The notes: generated by a model from the letters alone, not told the origin. DNA of 64,000 nucleotides from Corythucha ciliata (GCA_038030265.1 CM075943.1:33976001-34040000), one strand, 5' to 3'; positions 21,688-33,349 are shown, numbered from the stretch's first letter. A program made the numbers and translations.

Positions 21688-24600
21688 GAAAATTGTGTGC
21701 TCTTCCCAGGGGCTTATCAGTTTTGCCGTTGCAACAATTTCTGCGTGTGCAACAAGCTGTTTATGTAAAAATCAGAAAATGGCGGATATCTCGGAAACAA
21801 AGCGGAATTTCGGAAAAGTGCAAATAGTAATTTCGATCAGAAATGAGTTGCCCCTTCTCTGGTTTTTCTCTGTCCAGTCGCTTTTTGTTCACCCTGTATA
21901 TGGCCGTTTTCTTGTTAGCACGATAACTCTTGTAGAAGTTAATTTAGCGGAACGCGCTTTGGCACAAAAATCAGTAGTCATAAGGCCCTGTCGGTATAGC
22001 ATTTGGGTTAAATCGGTCAAAGTGGAGGGGGAAAATAGGGCTTGAAATGGTCAAAAAATCACTACAAATCCCCAGTTGATTCTAGAAGCATCATATTCGG
22101 TACGTATACTCCATAATAGACTAGCCTTTGATTCCCATTTTAATTTTTTGAAAAAGTCAAGGTGGAGGGGGTGGTGCCCCCAGGGTGGAAGTAAGTCTGT
22201 GGTCTTGTTAGCACGATAACGCTCGAAGAAATTAATTTAGTGGAACGCGCTTTGGCACAAAAATCAGTAGTCATAAGTCCCCGGTCGGTTTTCCAATTGG
22301 GCCCAATCGGTCGTAGTGGAGGGGGGGGATAGGGCTTGAAATGGTCAAAAAATCACTACAAATCACCAGTTGAATCTAGAAGCGTCATATTCGTTACAAA
22401 TACTCCATATTAGACTAGCCTTTGATTCCCATTTTAATTTTTTGAAAAAGTCAAGTAGGAGGGGGTGGTGCCCCCAGGGTGGAAGTAAGTGTGTGGTCTT
22501 GTTAGCACGATAACTTCGAAGATAATAATTTAGCGGAGCGCAGCTTGGCACAAAAATCGAGTAGTCATATGACCCCTGGTCGGTATTTCCTTTGGGCCAA
22601 ATCGGTCAAGGGTGGCAGGGGGGGAAAATAGGGCTTGAAATGGTCAAAAAATCACTACAAATCCCCAGTTGATTCTAGAAGCATCATATTCGGTACGTAT
22701 ACTCCATAATAGACTAGCCTTTGATTCCCATTTTAATTTTTTGAAAAAGTCAAGGTGGAGGGGGTGGTGCCCCCAGGGTGGAAGTAAGTCTGTGGTCTTG
22801 TTAGCACGATAACGCTCGAAGAAATTAATTTAGTGGAACGCGCTTTGGCACAAAAATCAGTAGTCATAAGTCCCCGGTCGGTTTTCCAATTGGGCCCAAT
22901 CGGTCGTAGTGGAGGGGGGGGATAGGGCTTGAAATGGTCAAAAAATCACTACAAATCACCAGTTGAATCTAGAAGCGTCATATTCGTTACAAATACTCCA
23001 TATTAGACTAGCCTTTGATTCCCATTTTAATTTTTTGAAAAAGTCAAGTAGGAGGGGGTGGTGCCCCCAGGGTGGAAGTAAGTGTGTGGTCTTGTTAGCA
23101 TGATAACTCTCGAAGAAATTAATTTATCGGAACGAGATTTGGCCCGGAAATTAGTAGTCATACGACCTCGGTTGGTATTGCATTTGGGCCAAATCGGTCG
23201 ACTTGGAATGGGGGGGGGGGGTAATATGGCTTGAACTGGTAAAAAAATCACTACAAATCACCAGTTGAATCTAGAAGCGTCATATTCGTTACAAATACTC
23301 CATATTAGACTAGCCTTTGATTCCCATTTTAATTTTTTGAAAAAGTCAAGTAGGAGGGGGTGGTGCCCCCAGGGTGGAAGTAAGTGTGTGGTCTTGTTAG
23401 CATGATAACTCTCGAAGAAATTAATTTATCGGAACGAGATTTGGCCCGGAAATTAGTAGTCATACGACCTCGGTTGGTATTGCATTTGGGCCAAATCGGT
23501 CGACTTGGAATGGGGGGGGGGGTAATATGGCTTGAACTGGTAAAAAAAATCACTACAAATCACCAGTTGGTTCCAGAAGCATTATATTCGGTACGATGAT
23601 TTCATTTTGAAGTAGCCTTTGATTCCCATTAAGTTCAGCTTAAACAAACCCGGCATCAAACAGTACGAGGAAGGGTCAAACATTAACGAAACAAATCATG
23701 GTCTCAACATTATTACTTCTGGGACAGCTTAGGGTATCCGCGTACGAAATGAAATGCACTCTTTGCGACCGCCAGCTGCCGGAACGAAATTTTTTTAAAT
23801 TATGTCGAGTCCCGCACTTTGTAGCGCCAGGCCTTTTTCTTAGAATATATAGCTGACAAAATTTGCCTCAACTTTGTCCCCAAGAACGTCTTGGGTACGT
23901 TCTTTCTAATATATGTAGATCGATAAGTTTCTTATGGACCGAAAGAAGAGGTAAATTCAGGTAACTTTCTAAACACGTGTTCCTAGAACCATCTGGAAAT
24001 TTGGGTTCTCAGGGTCCATTAGAACTTGTCAAGTTATAGTTTCCAACATGCTTTCCTAAATAACAGACTCGTCGAAAGAGTGTGAATTTTCAACGTAAAA
24101 GTTCATGTGCGCTGTACAGTTGGGTGAAATATAAAAAAAGAAGATCGTACGGTTGTGCGGAATTTCCTAAAGGTTTAAATGAAATGAGACATTGAAATTC
24201 AGGATTGGTGCAGAAATATGGTGATAATTTACGTAACGCCGAGATGGCGAGGTAAGATTGGAGGGGGGTCGAGGAAACACATGTATAACTCCCCCTAATG
24301 TTCACTCTTCACTAGTGTGATTCTCATGCAATAGGGTGCGCTACTGTCTGGCTAAATTTATTCCCCTTTTTTCTCAGCAACCTCTTATTTTTTTCAATTC
24401 TGAAAATGGTATAATTCTCAGCAAATGAAACTACAGGGAGCTAGCATTGTGGATTTTTATTAACAATTTTCATTACAATTCACCAATCGCAATTTGGCGT
24501 TAGAAAAATAGTTAAAAATAAAACAAGGTTCAGCCCAAATTCTCACTAGCCCATATTGAACAAAAATTAATCATTTAATACATTTTGTTGCGAAATAGCG

Positions 24601-25105
24601 CCCCAATCAGGATTTTACGGTAGACAATGCATTATTTAAAAAAACGGATGGTCGGGTGGGGGAGTAAACACAAGGCTGCTTCTTCAAGGCCGAGAAGTGT
24701 AGGCGAGTCGTCACCGAGGGGTGGAAGTTTGTGGGTGGTGCCCCCCTTAGTCCGGTCGGACCGTGCGGTGCGGTCCGCCTGCTTGCTGGCTTCTTTCTTT
24801 CTTATGCCTGATGAAATTGAAAAAACCACTTTTAGTATTAATAGTACCTGAACGAGCCCCGAAAATCGTGACTCATTTGTATACAGGATCACAGCTGTAG
24901 GTACCTTGGTTCTAAAAGGGTTAATGTCCAATTTTCGTGAAATCCCGCTAAGGGCACTGGTGTTCTCTACATAAGACATAGTGCTGGTGCAAAAAAGGGA
25001 CGTATTGAAAAGCCGCCTATCTCATCACATCCTGGTGCAAAAATGGCCAATGTGCTCATTGAAAAATGAATGAATCCGCGCAAATCACATTAAAATAAAT
25101 TGAAA
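21688..25105 (+). repeat. Segmental duplication, copy B (about 3.4 kb)
   Basis: Begins abruptly with GAAAATTGTGTGCTCTTCCC, the same internal point of E5 at which copy A starts. It is longer than A by about 894 bp, equal to three extra satellite units. Differences elsewhere are a handful of single-base changes and homopolymer indels. It ends at ATTGAAATTAATACC, where the similarity stops. Confidence 0.9.
21911..23560 (+). repeat. ~296-bp satellite array, six units (copy B)
   Basis: Unit starts are at 21911, 22204, 22498, 22797, 23091 and 23393, spacing 293-302. The order of unit types is a, b, d, b, c, c, against a, b, c in copy A. The inserted d-b and the doubled c are what unequal exchange would produce. 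All open frames across it are repeats of each other. Confidence 0.9.
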
Positions 25106-25833
25106 TTAATACCTGGGGCCTAATTCTCTAACGAGATTGATACATTGCTTTGGTAGTAACATTAAAATCTCATTCATGAAATTAATAAAACTGAACGGAA
25201 ACATATGATTTTTGACAAAAGCAATGTTGAAAAAAGTTAGTGAATTAAAATTCTAGAAATCTTAGAATTTGTTTTGCCGTTTCTCAAAAATCAAAAATTG
25301 TACATTGGCCCTTTTAGAATCAAAGTATACAATTAGATCGACAAGTTTCTTATGGATCGAAAGAAGTGGCAAATTCAGTTTTCTAAAAACGTGGTCCTAG
25401 AACCAACAGGAAATTTGGGCCCTCAGGGTCCCAAAAACTTGTCAAGTTATAGCTATCCTATCGTTTAGTATGTCATCCCCTGACATGCAAAAAATTCTAT
25501 TCTGCCAATCCGGTGAGGCTGGAATAACATATTGGCAGCATGCGTTCGGGTGCTGGGTGAAAACGAGCAGAATTGACTTATTTGTAGACGAACCAAATTT
25601 TACTTCCTGATTCCTGGCTACTGACTGAAGCTAAAAACACAAGTCTGCCATCAAGCATTTGGAGGTGGGACGTGGAGGCAGACTACTTAGAAATTTAGGG
25701 GTCAAATTGACTTATTCGTGGACAAGCAGAATTTTGCCTACCGTGAGAGGGTGACAATTACAGGCAGACGAAGTTGAAATTTCAACAAATTGGGGAGGCC
25801 TCCAAAAGTCATAAAACTGACTTATTTGTTATT
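25106..25833. other. Unassigned stretch with an old repeat fragment
   Basis: 25329-25455 is a diverged copy of 20500-20630 (shared block ACTTGTCAAGTTATAG). The rest has no recognised gene or repeat. Confidence 0.5.
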
Positions 25834-26131
25834 AGGGAGTTATTGCATAGCCGTCTGACGCTTAACGTTTACGGTTATGTGACGTCACCATAACCGTAAA
25901 ATTCAAATTTTGAGTTTAAGCGTTAATCACAAACGTTTAAAGACCATATGAGGAGGTGATTCATTAATTTATTTGAAGCAATTAAGTGCATCTATACCCT
26001 ACCATGTGTTCATATTTTAGCGCAACTATTATTTGCAATAACTCTTTTTCTATCAACACAAACGGCTACGCTTATGGTGACGTCACTCAACCGTAAACGT
26101 TAAGCGTCAGACGGCTATGCAATAACTCCCT
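25834..26131. mobile_element. About 298-bp MITE with TIRs near 58 bp
   Basis: Left end AGGGAGTTATTGCATAGCCG; the right end is its inverted copy. Pairing continues through CGCTTAACGTTTACGG and TGACGTCACCATAA. The AT-rich centre is non-coding. No clear target duplication is seen in the flanks, so the superfamily is open. Confidence 0.8.
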
Positions 26132-26399
26132 GTTGTAAAAAGCCCAAATTTTGCCCAGGGGTTATGGGTCACTCACTGACTCGAAATTGAACAGTTTGCC
26201 ATACGCCTTGAGGTGGAAAGCTACAGGCAGACTGGCTTCAATTCCACCAAATCCCGTGACTGAAAACTGGTCTTATGCGGTGTAGTATCCAAATTTTTCC
26301 CTGAAGTCTGTGAGCCTCTGACTTCCTCAGTCTTTCACGTCGTTATCTTTGGAGTGAAAATGTCCAGCTGCGAGTAGGAAAACCAGAAAAGTCCGAAAG

Positions 26400-26640
26400 T
26401 CAGAATTTTAACCTGAAAGCGCTTTTTTTTGTCAATATTATTGCGTAGTTTCTCAATTTTTACCGCGGGGTTGGTCCAAAAACAACTGTTTTGGGTTTAT
26501 TTCTACAATTTAATCATAGAATGGCCTCCATGCACCGCGAATCTGCGATTTTTTCTCAATTTGAGTCAGGAAGTCGCATCGCGGGACCACGAATTAGCGC
26601 TTTTGCGCAGTTATAGCCATGAATATTAGCGATTTTCCCA
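26400..26640 (+). repeat. Degenerate tandem repeat, D40 family
   Basis: About six diverged units with the TTTCTCAATTTTTACCGCG pattern and GCGAATTAGCGCTTTT variants. The 66-codon frame at 26429-26629 is made of these units. Confidence 0.55.
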
Positions 26641-26809
26641 TTTCTTTGCCGATTCAGCAAGTTGCAAGTGGGCTTAAGGACCTAACAAAACAGGGGAAAC
26701 GGTGTATTTTCTCTTTTTGCCACTAATTCTCAATCGAGGCGAACCAATTCGATTTGCCAAAAGTTTGGTTAGAAACGACAAAATCGCATTTTATTGAGAA
26801 AAGCGAGAT

Positions 26810-26905
26810 TTGCTTTAAATAATGCTTGAAAAATCATCTATCGGAAACTATTGAGTTTCGGACCATGGTGAATTTCGTCTTTTGATTACAAATCAGGTCT
26901 AGTTT
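26810..26905 (+). repeat. Fragment of an E3-like TIR
   Basis: Similar to 16750-16835 (the end region of E3): an AATCAT(A/C)T block, then TTTCGGACCATGGT and a GATTACAAATCAGG/GATCGCAAATGAGG block. It is truncated and directly precedes the next TIR element. Confidence 0.5.
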
Positions 26906-26912
26906 AACTTAA

Positions 26913-29236
26913 TAGTCCAGTCAACGAATGATTCTAAAAGGAATGAGCGAAAGCAGAAATTTTGACTCCGGAACCATGTTTGGACTAGTTAGGAGGTAAA
27001 CATACTAAAAGTCCCCACTCCTAGGAGGTGAGCCCGAGTGGGGGGAGCACAAAGAAGGTACCATTTTTCGGATTTTCACTGATATCTCGAAAACAGAGCA
27101 TCGTAGGCAAAACTTTTGTGATAACCAATTAAGGCTGACAAAAATATCAGAAACTTTTGTCATATGCATGTTTCACTAATTCCTAAGTCCTAACCGATCT
27201 CGAAATACGTGCCCCGCAAAAGTAAAAATGTCCGAAAAAAATATTTTTATTCCACGTTTTCCGTTGAACATTCTTCTATATCGTCTAAACCGTTTATCTA
27301 GGAGGAAGCCCTCGGGAAGGAAGTTTTAGAGGATTTAATTATCTTTGGAAATTGTGAATACATAAAGAAATGTATATTGAACAGGTCAAAATTTATACGA
27401 GTTTTAAAAATGTTGGCCAATTTCAACTTTTTTGGTTGAACTGTTTCCAATCCATTATTTTCTATAGACATTTCTCTCCTGAAGCCTTCAACTGTAGACA
27501 ATCAACATGTACAGTGTAGTTTCATGTACTGCCCCCCCCCCTCATACACGCAATGTACTTCTCTGCCTTTTATCAGTTCATTTCAAGTGGTGATGAGCCG
27601 TGGGAAAGTTGATTGGTGGAGGGGGGATTTCAATGACGACGAGGGCTTGCGTAGTCGAACAGTGGACCAACGCCGCACGGAGATTACGTACCAAAACTGT
27701 CTAGTAAAAGTCCGACGATCTTACTATATTCCAGGAATTGCGAAATTTTACCATTCTTGTATTTCTAGTGGTATAAGGAGGGTTAGGTCTCGACAATGTC
27801 TGTTTAAGTGTTGCGTTGGGTTTAAACAATTTTGTATTCAAAATACCAAAAATTCTGATTGGAGTTTAAGCTCCAATCTTAGAGAACAGAACTTCGAGCC
27901 ATCATTCATGTGTTCGGCCCGGGCCTAAGTCCGAATTTCATGAACCATTTGAACTTTAACGAACGTCGCTGGTGAACGCTAGGATTCACTGCTAAATGCT
28001 AAGATTTACCAGCCGTTGGTCTTTCACCGTATCATGTACGTATATTTATGTTCTGCTCACGCTGAACAAAAATTTAGTAGGTATATGAAAAGTCTGAACA
28101 TATCAGATTAACTCAAATAATAAACCACTCCACTTATGAGGGGAGGAAGATTTAAGCCCGTTTTAGATTTAGGCCCTTTTCCTGATTGTCAAGTGGCTCC
28201 TATTGACGCAGCTCCCGTAGCAGCTTCGCAGATGTTGAAGCATGGCATCCTTGCCTTCCTGCATCCAAATTTTCCAGTGCTGCGGTCGGTAATACACCGA
28301 CGAAATAATATAAGATTGAGGGTATAGTACACCGGTGCAGTGAAGCTGGTTGCTTGGTTTGAATGGGAACAAGGTGGTTGTTGCTGTTCTGATCCCATCC
28401 CCAGTTTTAGGGCTCAATGCGTTTCCAAACGAAATTTGAGGCCGGAAACCCGGAAACTGTGCTCCTGGGTTACTCCCTCGGTTAGTAGAGGGGATGAAAT
28501 GCCAGGTTTTATGATCGACGCAGACTTTAAGAAGCATTAGAGACGATGGGTGTTGCGGGAGGTATCCATCTTGTTTGCACCGTACCAGCTTAAAAAGCAC
28601 CTGTTTCCCATATTCCTGAGCTGGTAAAGCAGTGTTTATTCACACTACAGGTGTTTTCCTTTCCATACCTGCCTCTCAACTTGCCTATTGAGAAAATGTA
28701 TACCATTCTTGAAGTTTCACAATAGTTCAACCAAAAAAGTTGAAATTGGCCAACATTTTTAAAACTCGTATAACTTTTGACCTGTTCAATATAAATTTGT
28801 TTATGTATTCACAATGTCCAAAGATTATTAAATCCTCTGAAACTTCCATCCCGAAGGCTTCCTCCTAAGATAAACGGTTTAGACGGTATAGAAGAATGTT
28901 CAACGAAAAACGTGGAATAAAAATATTTTTTTCGGACATTTTTACTTTTGCGGGGCATGTATTTCGAGAACGGTTACGAATTAGTGAAACATGCATATGA
29001 CAAAAGTTTCTGATATTTTTGTCAGCCTTAATTGGTTATCACAAAAGTTTTGCCTACGATGCTCTGTTTTCGAGATATACCTTCTTTGTGCTCCCCCCAC
29101 TCGGGCTCACCTCCTAGGGATGGGGACTTTTAGTATGTTTACCTCCTAACTAGTCCAAACATGGTTTTGGAGTCAAACTTTCTGCTTTCGCTCATTCCCT
29201 CTAGACCACCTTTTTGAACACTCGTTTACTGGACTA
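26913..29236. mobile_element. Long-TIR element with TAGTCCAGTCAACG ends
   Basis: The left arm (26913-about 27455) and right arm (about 28720-29236) are inverted copies of over 500 bp with readily visible similarity. The interior (27456-28719) has open frames of 134 codons (27524-27928, +) and 143 codons (28169-28600, -). Neither shows a transposase motif or any family I know. A second locus with the same terminus starts at 57282. The right part of this element lies inside the 1.39-kb tandem duplication, so a second right half follows at about 29431-30626. Confidence 0.8.
27524..27928 (+). CDS. Unrecognised open frame inside the TAGTCCAG element
   Basis: A 134-codon frame beginning near a C12 tract and ending in the element interior. 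It has no domain, signal peptide or repeat that I recognise. Composition is basic and cysteine-rich toward the end (CLFKCCVGFKQFC). It may be a chance frame or a scrap of captured sequence. It lies just upstream of the duplicated unit and so has a single copy. Confidence 0.15.
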   Translation: MYCPPPSYTQCTSLPFISSFQVVMSRGKVDWWRGDFNDDEGLRSRTVDQRRTEITYQNCLVKVRRSYYIPGIAKFYHSCISSGIRRVRSRQCLFKCCVGFKQFCIQNTKNSDWSLSSNLREQNFEPSFMCSARA

Positions 29237-29430
29237 TAACCCATTTTATTTGTTTCAAGTTATTCTGAAACAGAGAGAAATATATATGAATTCGAACGGA
29301 CACCGGATTCGTGTTCTAGAGGTTCTAAAACGTTAAAAAAATGCATCGTGGCCTCCCCCTCCACCATGAGGGCGAGCCCAATAGTGCATGTTTAGAATGA
29401 AATGCAATGCACTATAAAAAACCGTGTCCC
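28042..29430 (+). repeat. 1.39-kb tandem duplication, unit 1
   Basis: Starts with ATATTTATGTTCTGCTC and ends with AACCGTGTCCC, followed directly by unit 2. It spans part of the interior and the right arm of the TAGTCCAG element plus about 190 bp beyond it. The opposing frames at 28169-28600 (-) and 28136-28540 (+) recur in unit 2. Confidence 0.95.
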
Positions 29431-30820
29431 ATATTTATGTTCTGCTCACGCTGAACAAAAATTTAGTAGGTATATGAAAAGTCTGAACATATCAGATTAA
29501 CTCAAATAATAAACCACTCCACTTATGAGGGGAGGAAGATTTAAGCCCGTTTTAGATTTAGGCCCTTTTCCTGATTGTCAAGTGGCTCCTATTGACGCAG
29601 CTCCCGTAGCAGCTTCGCAGATGTTGAAGCATGGCATCCTTGCCTTCCTGCATCCAAATTTTCCAGTGCTGCGGTCGGTAATACACCGACGAAATAATAT
29701 AAGATTGAGGGTATAGTACACCGGTGCAGTGGAGCTGGTTGCTTGGTTTGAATGGGAACAAGGTGGTTGTTGCTGTTCTGATCCCATCCCCAGTTTTAGG
29801 GCTCAATGCGTTTCCAAACGAAATTTGAGGCCGGAAACCCGGAAACTGTGCTCCTGGGTTACTCCCTCGGTTAGTAGAGGGGATGAAATGCCAGGTTTTA
29901 TGATCGACGCAGACTTTAAGAAGCATTAGAGACGATGGGTGTTGCGGGAGGTATCCATCTTGTTTGCACCGTACCAGCTTAAAAAGCACCTGTTTCCCAT
30001 ATTCCTGAGCTGGTAAAGCAGTGTTTATTCACACTACAGGTGTTTTCCTTTCCATACCTGCCTCTCAACTTGCCTATTGAGAAAATGTATACCATTCTTG
30101 AAGTTTCACAATAGTTCAACCAAAAAAGTTGAAATTGGCCAACATTTTTAAAACTCGTATAACTTTTGACCTGTTCAATATAAATTTGTTTATGTATTCA
30201 CAATGTCCAAAGATTATTAAATCCTCTGAAACTTCCATCCCGAAGGCTTCCTCCTAAGATAAACGGTTTAGACGGTATAGAAGAATGTTCAACGAAAAAC
30301 GTGGAATAAAAATATTTTTTTCGGACATTTTTACTTTTGCGGGGCATGTATTTCGAGAACGGTTACGAATTAGTGAAACATGCATATGACAAAAGTTTCT
30401 GATATTTTTGTCAGCCTTAATTGGTTATCACAAAAGTTTTGCCTACGATGCTCTGTTTTCGAGATATACCTTCTTTGTGCTCCCCCCACTCGGGCTCACC
30501 TCCTAGGGATGGGGACTTTTAGTATGTTTACCTCCTAACTAGTCCAAACATGGTTTTGGAGTCAAACTTTCTGCTTTCGCTCATTCCCTCTAGACCACCT
30601 TTTTGAACACTCGTTTACTGGACTATAACCCATTTTATTTGTTTCAAGTTATTCTGAAACAGAGAGAAATATATATGAATTCGAACGGACACCGGATTCG
30701 TGTTCTAGAGGTTCTAAAACGTTAAAAAAATGCATCGTGGCCTCCCCCCTCCACCATGAGGGCGAGCCCAATAGTGCATGTTTAGAATGAAATGCAATGC
30801 ACTATAAAAAACCGTGTCCC
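29431..30820 (+). repeat. 1.39-kb tandem duplication, unit 2
   Basis: Differs from unit 1 by what I see as one substitution (GTGAAGCTG versus GTGGAGCTG) and one extra C in a C run. Such identity means either a very recent duplication or an assembly artefact. Confidence 0.95.
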
Positions 30821-31157
30821 TAAAAGTTGGTCTTCCTAGGAAAACTACCATTCCCTTTGCTGATATCAAGAGAGGTGACCTTGGTTTTTTAACGAGAAAT
30901 CCAGTAATGAAACCGGCGCTAACCCACTAGGTCATGGCGAATTATTTATTGAAAACCAATTTACAAGACAAAGGGACGTAATTATGTTATTATATGTATT
31001 AATTGAAGTTCAAGAAATGTCTTAATCAACTCGCGACTCGACTAAATGACTGGCCCAGTGTAACAATGCTTCACCAGAACTTTCTTTCGGCAAACACACC
31101 GGAGACATTTTGTTGTTTTTGGGAATATGATAAAAACGTCTGCTAATGGTTGTAGCC
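30821..31157. other. Unassigned intergenic stretch
   Basis: No gene or repeat is recognised up to the target-site copy GGTTGTAGCC at 31148-31157. Confidence 0.5.
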
Positions 31158-31444
31158 TAAGGTGACTAAACTTTCTATAGGTGCCGCAGATCTTCGGCCA
31201 TTACTGTCCTTCACCTACGTCACGATCAGTCCCAACCGCCTTTGCGCTGGACCCAGTACATAATTAATTGTTGTTGGGTTGTGATTTTTGAACATTCATA
31301 ACCGTCAATTTTAAAATTAACTTTCTCTGCTGCTCTAGGGCGAGCAATCGGGAGCAAAGGACTGCTGGTGACATCAGTCTCCACCCCTTCCGTCCGATGG
31401 GCAGGGGTAAATCTGCGGCACCTATAGTAAAGTTTAGTCACCTT
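31158..31444. mobile_element. MULE-like MITE, copy A (287 bp)
   Basis: Ends AAGGTGACTAAACTTTC and its inverted copy, with TIRs extending through TATAGGTGCCGCAGAT. It is flanked by a perfect 10-bp direct repeat GGTTGTAGCC (31148-31157 and 31445-31454). A 9-10-bp target duplication with long TIRs is characteristic of Mutator-like elements. It is non-coding; the 77-codon minus frame 31226-31459 is chance. Copies B (50837) and C (39308) belong to the same family; A and C lie in one orientation relative to their flanks only by convention. Confidence 0.9.
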
Positions 31445-31695
31445 GGTTGTAGCCATCAACGATATATAAACCTGGATTGCTCACAGAAGACTGGAGGGGG
31501 CAGGTCGTCCCCTGGTAAACAATCACCCTGTCCCTCTCCTTGTGTAGTTAAATAGCAATATGGCACTTATTTTGAAACTCCACCCCTCTCATCCATTATG
31601 GGAGCTTATTTGATGGCTATTATCAGATGGTCTTTATCAGCCGTGATGAGCAATCCAGTTCTTTTATATATCGTTGGTAGCCATAGAATAATTAC
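31445..31695. repeat. Inverted repeat pair with about 160-bp spacer
   Basis: GTAGCCATCAACGATATATA (31450-31469) and the following TGGATTGCTCA are mirrored at about 31650-31687 (GAGCAATCCAG, TATATATCGTTGG, TAGCCAT). This is probably part of an older element into which MITE copy A inserted, since the A target site is the start of this repeat. Confidence 0.65.
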
Positions 31696-32436
31696 TGTAC
31701 TAACGTACAGAAGGGGCACTCTCAATAATTGTTGGGGGTATGTGACGCCAAATGGAAAGAACCCTTCTTCTAGGTTTCTTCTAGCGGGGGGCTGTTATCA
31801 TTGTGTCAGGTTATGTTAGGACACCCCTCCCTTCTTGGCTCTTCTAACTCCCACTTCCACAACCCATTATAAAATTTCGGGTTTTTCCTTATTTTTGCAG
31901 TTTACATTCCCAGCACTTTGGCCTCCTTTATTATTTATTACGAATACTCGCTCGATTTTCGTAGCCACAAAATTGAGTAAATGGCCAGAAAAAGCGAGGA
32001 AATCGGCAAGAAACGAAGAAAAAGTCGTAAAAAGTCTCCAAGTACTTTTTTGAAAATAAATGGTCGACGTCTATTTAACACAGCAGCAAACAAAAAAATG
32101 TGTTTTTATTAACAATGCTGCCACCATATGATCACTTTCTCTGTTTACTTATTTTGAATAATGTGTTATGTTGGTACGAGTCTAACGAGGAAATTCCCCC
32201 CGAATGATTCTTCCCGTCCCGTCCTGTGTGTCACCCCCCCGGTTGTAGCACAATGCTTCCTCGACATGACTATCCGGATCTATCGATTTGAACGAAAGAG
32301 TGAGAAGTGTACGTACCCCCCCCCCCCACAGAATCCCTCCCATTGGACCGAATTAATTCAATTTTAAATGGGACCATCTATAGTCTTACCTACGTTTATA
32401 ATGAATATTTCATCAAGCTTGGTTGCTTATGCTTGT
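31696..32436. other. Unannotated intergenic stretch
   Basis: No gene or element recognised. It contains a C11 tract at about 32317-32327 and chance frames up to 73 codons. Confidence 0.5.
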
Positions 32437-32437
32437 T

Positions 32438-32510
32438 GACAGTGGTGTCAAACTCAAATTCTCGGCGGGCCATTACTTGGAAATTGTAGGGCCCTGGCAG
32501 GCCGCTCGAC
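32438..32510 (+). mobile_element. Fragment of a hAT-type element end
   Basis: The sequence CAGTGGTGTCAAACTCAAAT, followed by a GGCGGGCC block, resembles the end of a hAT superfamily that is widespread in animal genomes (CAG(T/G)GGTGTCAAACTC). It stops near a C12 tract at 32511. No opposite end is found nearby, so it is a one-ended relic. Confidence 0.5.
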
Positions 32511-32829
32511 TCCCCCCCCCCCAAACGTTATGCACCACAAACGAGAATTAGGTACTCGAGTATAAGGAAGTTTACTAATTAAATAATGAATTTTCAGGAC
32601 TTTTTTTTTGTTTCCTGCAGAGCGACCTATTATGTCTTGTCGAGCTCTCCCGTAGTTGTTTAGTAAAATTTTCTCAGCCTCTTTAAATTTTGGGGGGTAC
32701 GGGTCACCTATGTATGGACTTAATGGAGTGTGCAGTATTCAAGAAGCGGTTATCGAGGTAGTGGGCCATCATGATACAATTTTACAGACGATGTCAAGAG
32801 AAATCTCTTCAAAAACATATGGTCTTAGC

Positions 32830-32933
32830 GAAAATTAATCACGGAACAGGTGTTTTCAATGAAATTGTGCACGATATTGTAAGAAAAATCGTGTACATTA
32901 TCATTAAAAACGCCTGTTCCGTGATTAATTTTC
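32830..32933. repeat. Near-perfect 104-bp hairpin
   Basis: GAAAATTAATCACGGAACAG at the left is exactly mirrored at the right, and pairing continues for nearly 50 bp per arm with a few mismatches to a loop of about 7 nt around TAAGAAA. It is too small for an autonomous element. It could be a tiny MITE or the source of a long RNA hairpin. No target duplication is seen. Confidence 0.85.
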
Positions 32934-32935
32934 AA

Positions 32936-33325
32936 TGCAAATGCCCCTAGAAGGCACCGGCAGACGACCATATTTGTAATCATCTTCATAAAATCAATCG
33001 AATGAGACCAGTTTCAGGACTATGTTCTTTCGGTTAGTTTGAATTTCACAAATTTCATGAGTTTGACGAGCCACAGAGGGCAAATGCCCCAGGCAGACGA
33101 TCATATTCGTAATCAACTCCATAAAACCTTTCGAATGAGACCAGTTTCAGGACTATGTTCTTCCGTTTAAATTCATGTCCCAAATTAAGGACTTTGATTA
33201 ACTATAAAATCCTTAGGCCCCAGATACGGCATGGCAGACTCCAGGACTCGTAAATAGGAGGTCGTAAGCTATCATTTTGCACACCTTTCGTGACTATGTT
33301 CTTCCGGTTGAATGGGACTGTCGCC
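32936..33325 (+). repeat. Three-unit direct repeat, period about 140 bp
   Basis: The block GAATGAGACCAGTTTCAGGA followed by CTATGTTCTT occurs at about 33000-33030 and 33136-33166, preceded in both by GGCAGACGA-like and CATATT(T/C)GTAATCA sequence. A third, diverged unit ends at GACTATGTTCTTCCGGTTG near 33292. It directly follows the 104-bp hairpin. Confidence 0.7.
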
Positions 33326-33349
33326 AGCTCTCGAACTATAATAATCACC

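Noticed and set aside
19388..23560. CRISPR-like array because of regular repeats
   Set aside because: Units of ~296 bp are contiguous satellite repeats with no unique spacers, in a eukaryotic context with no cas genes.
28169..28600. A duplicated 143-codon gene on the minus strand (second copy at 29558-29989)
   Set aside because: Identity between copies follows from the whole 1.39-kb duplication, not from selection. Overlapping frames on the other strand are equally open and no motif is recognised.
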